Assembly: GCF_019925205.1 (NCBI RefSeq)
Contig: NC_083567.1
Coordinates: forward strand, 16,864,001-16,928,000
Direction: 5' to 3'
DNA: 64,000 bases
From: Metopolophium dirhodum
Taxonomy: Eukaryota; Arthropoda; Insecta; Hemiptera; Aphididae
Positions 57,049-64,000 of the stretch are shown in pieces. The position numbers and the translations under genes were made by a program. The number at the start of each line of letters is the position of its first letter. The stretch's first letter is position 1. Below the pieces are notes generated by a model that searched no databases, was not told the origin of the DNA, and worked only from the letters and a program-made list of their open reading frames with translations.

Positions 57049-60000
57049 ATGGATTTGGAATTCCAAGATGTACGTGCCGAAGTTAAGGGTATTATGGTAA
57101 GTAGTATTTCCCATTGTAAGTGTTGTATTGTGGTTATATGAAACTTTTTTTTTCGTTTATAAATGGTTACCATTAGTTGTATATTATAATAGTAATAGTA
57201 GAAATTAGTATATTTTTTTGAGTATAAAGGGCTGGAATTCAGGGCCGGTGTTATACGATATTGACGGGCGGAGGGGGGGGGGGGGTGAAATCAAGTATTT
57301 GCCGACTGTAAAAATGTCGACCTGTAATTTTTTAAAACAAACTATGTGAAGTACCTATAAAAATTCCTGGTTTTTCTGTATAATAAGTAAGGTGCGCTAA
57401 AATAATTAAAATTTGATAAATATTATATTAAAAAACATTATAAAAAATTGAACTTAAACATTTTGAACAGTTCTGTGCATAGTCTGTTATACTACTAATT
57501 GTTACTTGGATATCTACGCCGTACAGGTACAGGATTGTCTAAGTTATTTTAACTTTAAAAATTGTGTATTATTAAATCAATATATTATGATAAGGGTTAT
57601 AGGAACCAAAATCTAAAATAAAACTTTGGCATCTGCATGTTACATTTATGGAAGAACCTTGGTAAACCACCGCTGTGTAAAAATTGATCAGGAATATAAT
57701 ATATTAATATGTCCTTGCCAGTGGTGGTTTTTTAAGTTACCCATTTGGACTGGTGGAAACTTTTACTCCCTCTATTAAAAACTGAAATAACACCACTGAC
57801 TAATAATAACAATATAGGCCTACCACCCACAGCCCACAGATAGGTGCTTGAGATAGCGATTAGCAATACCATACCGATGGACGACGGTACTAAAAAAGTT
57901 ATTATAGGTATTGAATACGCATAGCAATCGGCTGTATTTTGATTTCTAAATCAGTAAACTCTTAAATTGTCAAGTGCGTATAGTCGAAGTCAGTGGGAAT
58001 AAGGAAAACAAGGAGTTCTACTTTCCCTTATTTGTATAATGTATATTAACACTATTGTAGAGTCAATACTCAATAGTCATTGATTAAATAATAAATATCC
58101 ACTTATATTTAAAAATTTTTATAACATAGTTAACTATTAATAGTGTCATCCTCTGTAATTACCGATTTAGAAATCAAAATACTGCTGACTGCTGAGAACC
58201 CGTTCTCGTTTTTATTATTAAAATTATAACCTAAGAAAATCTAGGAAAACAGTTTTTAACAAGTTGTATACTTTCTGACAGCTCTCTGTTATTAAGAAAA
58301 TGCCGACTGATAGTTACGAAAAATTCAAAGGGGGGGTTGTGACAACCCACCATACCCCCATTGCCGCCGGCCCTGCTGGAATTAGTTACTCGGGCAGATG
58401 AGGTAAAAGCATGTGTCAAATTGTCGCATATACATGGCCTCATATAAAAAAACTATATCTTAAAACCAAATGTATATTTGTAGTTTATATACTCAAAAAT
58501 TACTTGATTGATTTTGACAAAATTCTCAGAGATTATTTTTAGAGATATCAGAAAAGTTTATAGAGTAGTTAAAAAAATACACCAAGTGTAGAATCCGGGT
58601 TAAATTTTATCCGCGCTTTTGCAGTAGTTGATGTAGGTTGAATTATTTCACAAAGCTAGGCACATTGATACCAATTGATTTGCACGTAAACGGAGGTACA
58701 CTGAAACCGAGATACACAGAAATAGGCAATTCAAATTGTAAGATAAAAAAAATGGGTAAATGTCAATATATACTAAATATGCCCCATAAAAATTCCATTG
58801 TTTAAATTGTTATGTCATGAAACAAATCAATTATGTACTCACTTAGAATATCATACGATCGACCAAAATAGATATGCAATTGCATACAAATCCGCGCTCT
58901 AAATATAAAAGTATTATTTGATACCTATTTTATTTGTATTTAATTTATGAATATATTATAATTTATAAGTAGCTATTGTCCTATTCTTGATTTTGATGTG
59001 TGTATTTATTTTAGTGTACTGGACGACTAAAATTCACTGAGCAAAATATTGTGTTTAAAAATGTAAAAACTGGCAAAGTGGAACAGTTAACATCTTCTGA
59101 TATAGAATTTGTTAATTGGCAAAAATTAGTTGGTACATGTGGTATCAGAATCTTTTTGAAAAATGGTAATCTTCATCGATACTGTGGCTTCAACGAGTCT
59201 GTAAGTTTAATAATTACTTTTGTAATATTATATGGATTAAAAATAATTATTTACTGGTTTCACAGGATCAAGATAAAATTGCAAAGTATTTTAAAAATAC
59301 ATATCGCTTAGATATGTTGGAAAAAGAATTAGCCATTAAGGGCTGGAACTGGGGTAGTACTAAATTTAATGGATCAATATTGAGTTTTGATATTGGTAAT
59401 CTGACTGCTTTTGAAATACCTCTCAACAATGTATCACAATGTACTACTGGAAAGAATGAAGTAACATTGGAATTTCATCAGGTAACCTTAAAAAATTATT
59501 TTGAATCATACAGAAACAACTAAATCATTTGTCCTAATGCTAAAGATATAAACTATATTTTTCAGCATGGTTTTAATATTACCAAGCAATATAAATTGTA
59601 AAATGTTGGTTCATTTTAGGCTCAGTTTGAGTGTTAAGTTAAAATGGCATAAAGCAGAATAATTGAGTCTGTAAATTTGCCCAATCGGTATCATAACTTA
59701 TGCATTTATGGCTTTTATTATAGAATGATGAAACACCAGTCAGTTTATGCGAAATGAGATTCCATATTCCATCAGCTGAGCTGGCAGGTGACCAAGATCC
59801 AGTAGATGCATTCCATGATCAAGTTATGAAGCAGGCCAGTGTTATATCAATATCTGGTGATGCAATTGCTATATTCAGGGAAATGCAATGTCTTACTCCT
59901 CGGTGATTAATATTTCAGACATCAATTTATACTGAAAAATTAATTATATTATATTATTAACATTTGAAATATTATTTTAGTGGTCGTTATGATATAAAAG

Positions 60001-63000
60001 TTTTTCAAACATTTTTCCAACTCCATGGTAAGACGTTTGATTACAAAATTCCAATGACTACGGTTCTTCGTTTGTTTATATTACCACACAAAGATGGTCG
60101 TCAAATATTTTTTGTAGTCAGTTTGGATCCACCTATTAAACAAGGCCAAACGAGATACCATTATTTAGTATTATTATTTAATATGGAAGAGGAAACATCT
60201 ATAGAACTTCCATTTACTGAGTAAGTTTTAATACAAATTAATTATATCCAACCTTATAAGAAATATGAAAATGTGTTTTAATTAATTTTTAGCGAAGAAA
60301 TAGAAGCAAAATATGCAGGAAAGTTAACCAAAGAAATATCTGGTCCTACGTATGAAGTTCTTGCCCAAGTCATGAAAGCCATTGTCAATAGAAAAATAAC
60401 AACACCAGCCAGTTTTAAAGGGTAATAACTTATTATTATAAACAAATTATCGAATGCATTAAGACTAAAATTAAAATACTTATAACTTATAAACCTACTT
60501 TTCCAAAATTCAATATTATTATATCTAAGTACTCCAAAAAATATTCAGTTTTGGAAGAAATTAAAAGTGTATATTGTGATTTCAAAAAGTAAAAAGATGT
60601 TATGCTTACGACTTAAATTTATGAAACATAAATAAATATATTCTCAAAAGAGTTATGGTTTATGAAATTATGAATGTTCTTTGATAAAATAATCACTCAG
60701 TATCTTTATTGGTAAATCTACAATTCACTTACTCACAATTTTGTAGGTACAAAATATATCAGAAAAAAATCCAATATAAATGCACTTCATCTATGCTCGT
60801 GTTTTCATATTTTATCATTTTAATGCTTTGGTCATCCATTATTTCTAAGTATTTGCTTATGTCTATACTACAAACAACAAATAAGTATTTAAAAAAAATG
60901 AAAAAATGATCTTATGGGTCGATGAGAACCTGGTATAAAATGTTCAAACCTTAGGTATTATAATGAAAATGGTTTTAAATTTTTAGTTACAAAATAATTT
61001 TAAAAGTTTCTGGTTTTAACAAATTTTGTCAACATTTAAGATTTAAACACATTAAAATAAAAAGGTTTAACTAAATTGATTAAGACAAAAACTGTTTTTG
61101 TGTAAATATTCCAGTTTAATTTTAACACCTCCCCCCTAATTACTTTAAATAGTACTGGAAAATACCTCCCAACCTCCTCTTAAGTACAAACTAAATTTTA
61201 TTTGCTACCAGAAATCTCCACAAAGTTGAAGATTGGTAAATATTTTCTTCTTAAAAAAATTACTTCAAACAAAATCACTGTAAAACCAATAAAAAGATAC
61301 TGCTATGGCCTTAGTCACACCCTTCTATATGTTTTCCGGCCAACTGGGAAGTCTCCTGGTATATCCCGCCTGGCTTAAGGGAATTGAAGGTGGTGATTTA
61401 ATAATGAGTCGCGTATAAGCAATTGGATGTCTTATACTCGTTACGCAGTGTGATTGTGTGCAAAGTAAATGATCATTAGTGTGCATAGATACGTTCGGAA
61501 TCTGTCGTGTACCACTCTCACACGCACACGCACATGTCAATAAATAGAGAACAGCGAAATATATTCTTCTATGCATCACCTATAAAAATTACCAAAAGCG
61601 GTAGTTAATTAAACATACTTCCTGAAGTTTGATTGTAATTTCAAAAAAAGGGCTGAATTTATAAGCTCCTAGACTATGCTTTGTAAGAACCACTTTTTTG
61701 ATATAAAGCCCAAAATAAATACAAATGTAATGCAATTATTTCATGAGATTTTTTAAAAATATATCCAAATTGTATGGTCCTTTAAAATTGAAAATTGAAA
61801 ATCGACTTCTTAGAAAGTCTAGTTATTTTTCCAAAGAATTTATACATATATTAAAATTAAAATCGAACATTCAGAAGTATGTGTAATTTACCACCGATTA
61901 TTGGTTTAAAACGTACGAGAAATACGTGACATGCGATCCCCTTAACCAGCCCTGTATATATGTTAATTAATTAAATGTCATTGTATTGCATTGAAATATC
62001 TAATTTCACTTGATTTTAGCAATTAATGTCCACATTCATATTTGTACTTCAAAATATAATTGTTATGATGGGAGAAGTCTTATGAGCAATATTTAATTCT
62101 AGAAATAGCTATAGTAAAATTTTGGAGAGTAGCCTATAAAATGTCTACTAAATAATTAATTATGTATTGAATAAATTACTTATGTATATTTGTATTTGAC
62201 AGTAGAAAAATATAAATAATAGGTACTTAACTGTTTTTAAATATAAGTTATTATATATAAAGTATTATAAAAATTCAGTACGATTAGTTTTTTTTATTGA
62301 TAATTGTTAAAATTATTGGTCAAAACTATTAATTTGTTATGCTATTATAATTTGTTATACATTTTGTAATGTATTCTATTAGTATTGTTAACAAATTAAA
62401 TAATTATATTTATTATTTTTTTAGTCACTCTGGAACATCTGCAATTGGCTGTTCATATAAAGCTGCTGCTGGATATGTTTATCCACTTGAGAGAGGCTTT
62501 ATTTACATTCACAAACCTCCTATACACATACGATTTGAAGAAATTTCTAGTGTTAATTTTGCTAGAGGCGGTGGTAGTACTAGGTCATTTGATTTTGAAA
62601 TTGAGCTGAAAAATGGAGTTATACATACATTTAGTAGCATCGAAAAAGAAGAATATGGAAGTCTGTACGATTTCATTAATGCCAAAAAACTAAGAGTGAA
62701 AAACACTGGAAAATCAGTAATGGAATTTAATGATTTTATTTTATATTTTTTAATTATAATTTACTAATTTTTAAACATTATTAGGATAAACCTGCTTATA
62801 CAGGAGACGATTATGGTGATTCTGATAAAGAAGCCGAACCTGATGCTTATTTGGCCCGAGTTAAACGTGAAGGACAAGAACGTGATGAAGATGATGATGA
62901 TTCAGATGAGAGTACAGATGAAGATTTCAACCCTGAAGGACAAGAGAGTGATGTCGCTGAAGAGTATGTTTTGTTTAATATGTTTTGAGAATTTAAACAT

Positions 63001-63518
63001 ATTGCTTCTGTTACAGGTTTGATAGTAATCCATCAACAACAGAATCAGAATCTGGAAATGAGGAAGGGGGTGGCGGTGACAAAAAAAAAGAAAAGAAAGA
63101 AAAGAAAAAAAAGGATAAAAAACCTAAATCGGCTAAAACTATTGTAAGTTTGATTAAAAATAAGGGTGTTGTTAGGTGTAAGTATAGAATTTTATTACAC
63201 TCATAAATTATAATATAATAATTACCTATTAATCTGTTGCAAAAACAACTTGTTACGGCAATAGTAACAAATGTTGTTATTGCCTTAGAATACATTATTA
63301 AATATATTTTCTCTTCTGTTGCCAAACTATTAACCATTTATATCCATGAAACATATTTGTTTTATCACTTTCGGGTACATTATATTATTATTAACTGTAT
63401 GTTCAAGTGAACTAAATTTACTTTTTAAGATTTTAGCATCTAGATTAAAGGTTTTTGTTAGGATGAAGATGCCCCCAAGTGGAAGAAATCAATTAAAAAG
63501 TTTTCAAAATTCAGTTGA
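57049..63518 (+). CDS. Ssrp1: FACT complex subunit SSRP1
   Basis: SSRP1 pairs with SPT16 as FACT, the histone chaperone that loosens and restores nucleosomes during nuclear transcription, replication and repair. Exons: 57049-57096 (ATG, MDLEFQDVRAEVKGIM), 59015-59200, 59266-59481, 59724-59902, 59981-60220, 60293-60421, 62425-62716, 62785-62963, 63017-63143 and a candidate last exon 63462-63518. All borders are GT/AG and phases agree. In order: an N-terminal PH-like dimerisation domain; the near-invariant KGWNWGSTKFNG, LSFDIGN and NVSQCTTGKNEVTLEFHQ; the middle double-PH histone-binding region (TPRGRYDIKVFQTFFQLHGK, FARGGGSTRSFDFE); an acidic tail (DEDDDDSDEST); and a Lys-rich stretch. Through 63518 this makes 550 residues by my count. 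The HMG box normal in animal SSRP1 is not seen; the last exon reads DEDAPKWKKSIKKFSKFS then stop. Either HMG exons lie beyond 64000 or the protein ends Pob3-like. Confidence 0.93.
57240..58375. mobile_element. 1.1-kb hAT-like element in Ssrp1 intron 1
   Basis: Ends are CAGGGCCGG on the left and CCGGCCCTG on the right. Both are flanked by CTGGAATT (57232-57239 and 58376-58383), a perfect 8-bp target-site duplication. Just inside each end is a G or C run. No transposase frame is recognisable, and the minus-strand frame at 58231-58443 crosses the border, so it is not a gene. The insertion doubles the size of the intron but leaves the splice sites untouched. Confidence 0.9.
57719..57798. mobile_element. 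Possible 80-bp nested MITE relic
   Basis: CAGTGGTGGTTTTTTAAG at the left and CACCACTG at the right form an 8-bp inverted repeat of hAT type inside the larger element. The flanks (GTCCTTGC, ACTAATAA) do not match, so the event is old or the pairing is by chance. Confidence 0.3.
60430..62420. other. Ssrp1 intron 6 with a worn family A copy
   Basis: A 2-kb intron. About 60945-61292 is a heavily diverged reverse family A copy (CTCCCCCCTAATTAC, AGTACTGGAAAATACCTCCC, ATCACTGTAAAACCAATA). 61320-61580 is GC-richer, with CACACGCACACGCACATG, but shows no domain on either strand. The remainder is A+T-rich. Confidence 0.5.
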
Positions 63519-64000
63519 TTGTATGTGAAATTTTTATTTATAATCAGAGCTCAGTTATAGCACTAAAATGTTAGTTTTTTAGCGCTTAAACATGAACTTA
63601 AAAAGGACAGAACGTGCGCTCAAAACCTCACTAAAAATCAGGAAATATTCTAAACACAATTTTTATGAAGAAAAAAACATTTACATTTTTAATTACTTTT
63701 ATTTTTAAAATATACATTTAGTTTTAGAATTGTTCTGTAATTAGAAGATAATTATTAGATACTGTCTGCTCAGGAAACTCATTAGTTTGACCAGCTGTTC
63801 TATACATGTCCTATTGGATATGTTTATGAATTAAAAAAGTTATAGGGTATTAAATTATTATTTTTGTTTTTGTTTTTTTTTATTCATTTATTAGTAAAGT
63901 AATTTAAATTTTACATCATTATTGGAAATTAATTATTGTTTGTCTATCTTTAATTCCCATCAATTTAACATCAAACAAAGAAATTATTATTACCTCTCAA
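63519..64000. other. Right edge; no HMG-box exon visible
   Basis: Sequence after the last candidate Ssrp1 exon is A+T-rich. It shows no HMG-box-like frame and no clear AATAAA. It is either 3' UTR plus spacer or the start of another intron. Confidence 0.4.

Noticed and set aside
61325..61579. 84-codon minus-strand frame with Cys residues in an Ssrp1 intron
   Set aside because: The Cys residues come from a short CAC-GCA-type simple repeat; no signal peptide-gene structure around it.

Overview
The window looks like an aphid (Hemiptera: Aphididae) nuclear genome segment. It is very A+T-rich, its genes are split by introns with GT/AG borders, and it is crowded with insect-type transposable elements: hAT-like and pogo/Tigger-like MITEs, a Jockey-like LINE, a tRNA-derived SINE and an errantivirus-like gypsy remnant. 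The aphid placement is an inference from gene style and repeat flavour; I ran no search. Three protein-coding loci can be supported. They are the 3' exons of a CYP6-like cytochrome P450 (2585-3508, +), a nine- or ten-exon SLC17/MFS anion transporter (33380-50868, -), and most or all of the FACT-complex subunit Ssrp1 (57049-63518, +).

Layout: 1-2580 is intergenic or intronic sequence with two inverted-repeat elements. 2585-5541 holds the P450 3' end, a broken BED-type zinc-finger fragment and a frameshifted P450 duplicate. 8355-9640 is a dead gypsy/errantivirus piece (integrase C-terminus plus env). 10440-13985 is a satellite array of about fifteen ~232-bp monomers with a recent four-monomer (930-bp) duplication. 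15137-18556 is a 3.4-kb element with long terminal inverted repeats. A 567-bp hAT MITE has jumped into its right arm, and the left arm preserves the empty site. 19.7-29.6 kb is a mosaic of three dispersed repeat families (A, B, C below) and a decayed methyltransferase fragment. 30139-32102 is a 5'-truncated LINE with an intact reverse transcriptase.

The transporter gene fills 33.4-50.9 kb. Its introns carry a nested MITE complex, a SINE with target-site duplication, family A copies and two pogo-like MITEs. Splice phases are consistent across all its exons, and a 43-bp first coding exon lies 6.6 kb upstream of the rest. 51-57 kb is intergenic, with a hAT MITE that has a perfect 8-bp target duplication and another family A copy. 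Ssrp1 then runs to near the right edge, with a 1.1-kb hAT element in its first intron. No HMG box is visible before the window ends.

No operon-like functional grouping connects the genes. The strongest story is structural: repeated cut-and-paste insertions with readable target-site duplications, nested insertions, and satellite homogenisation.
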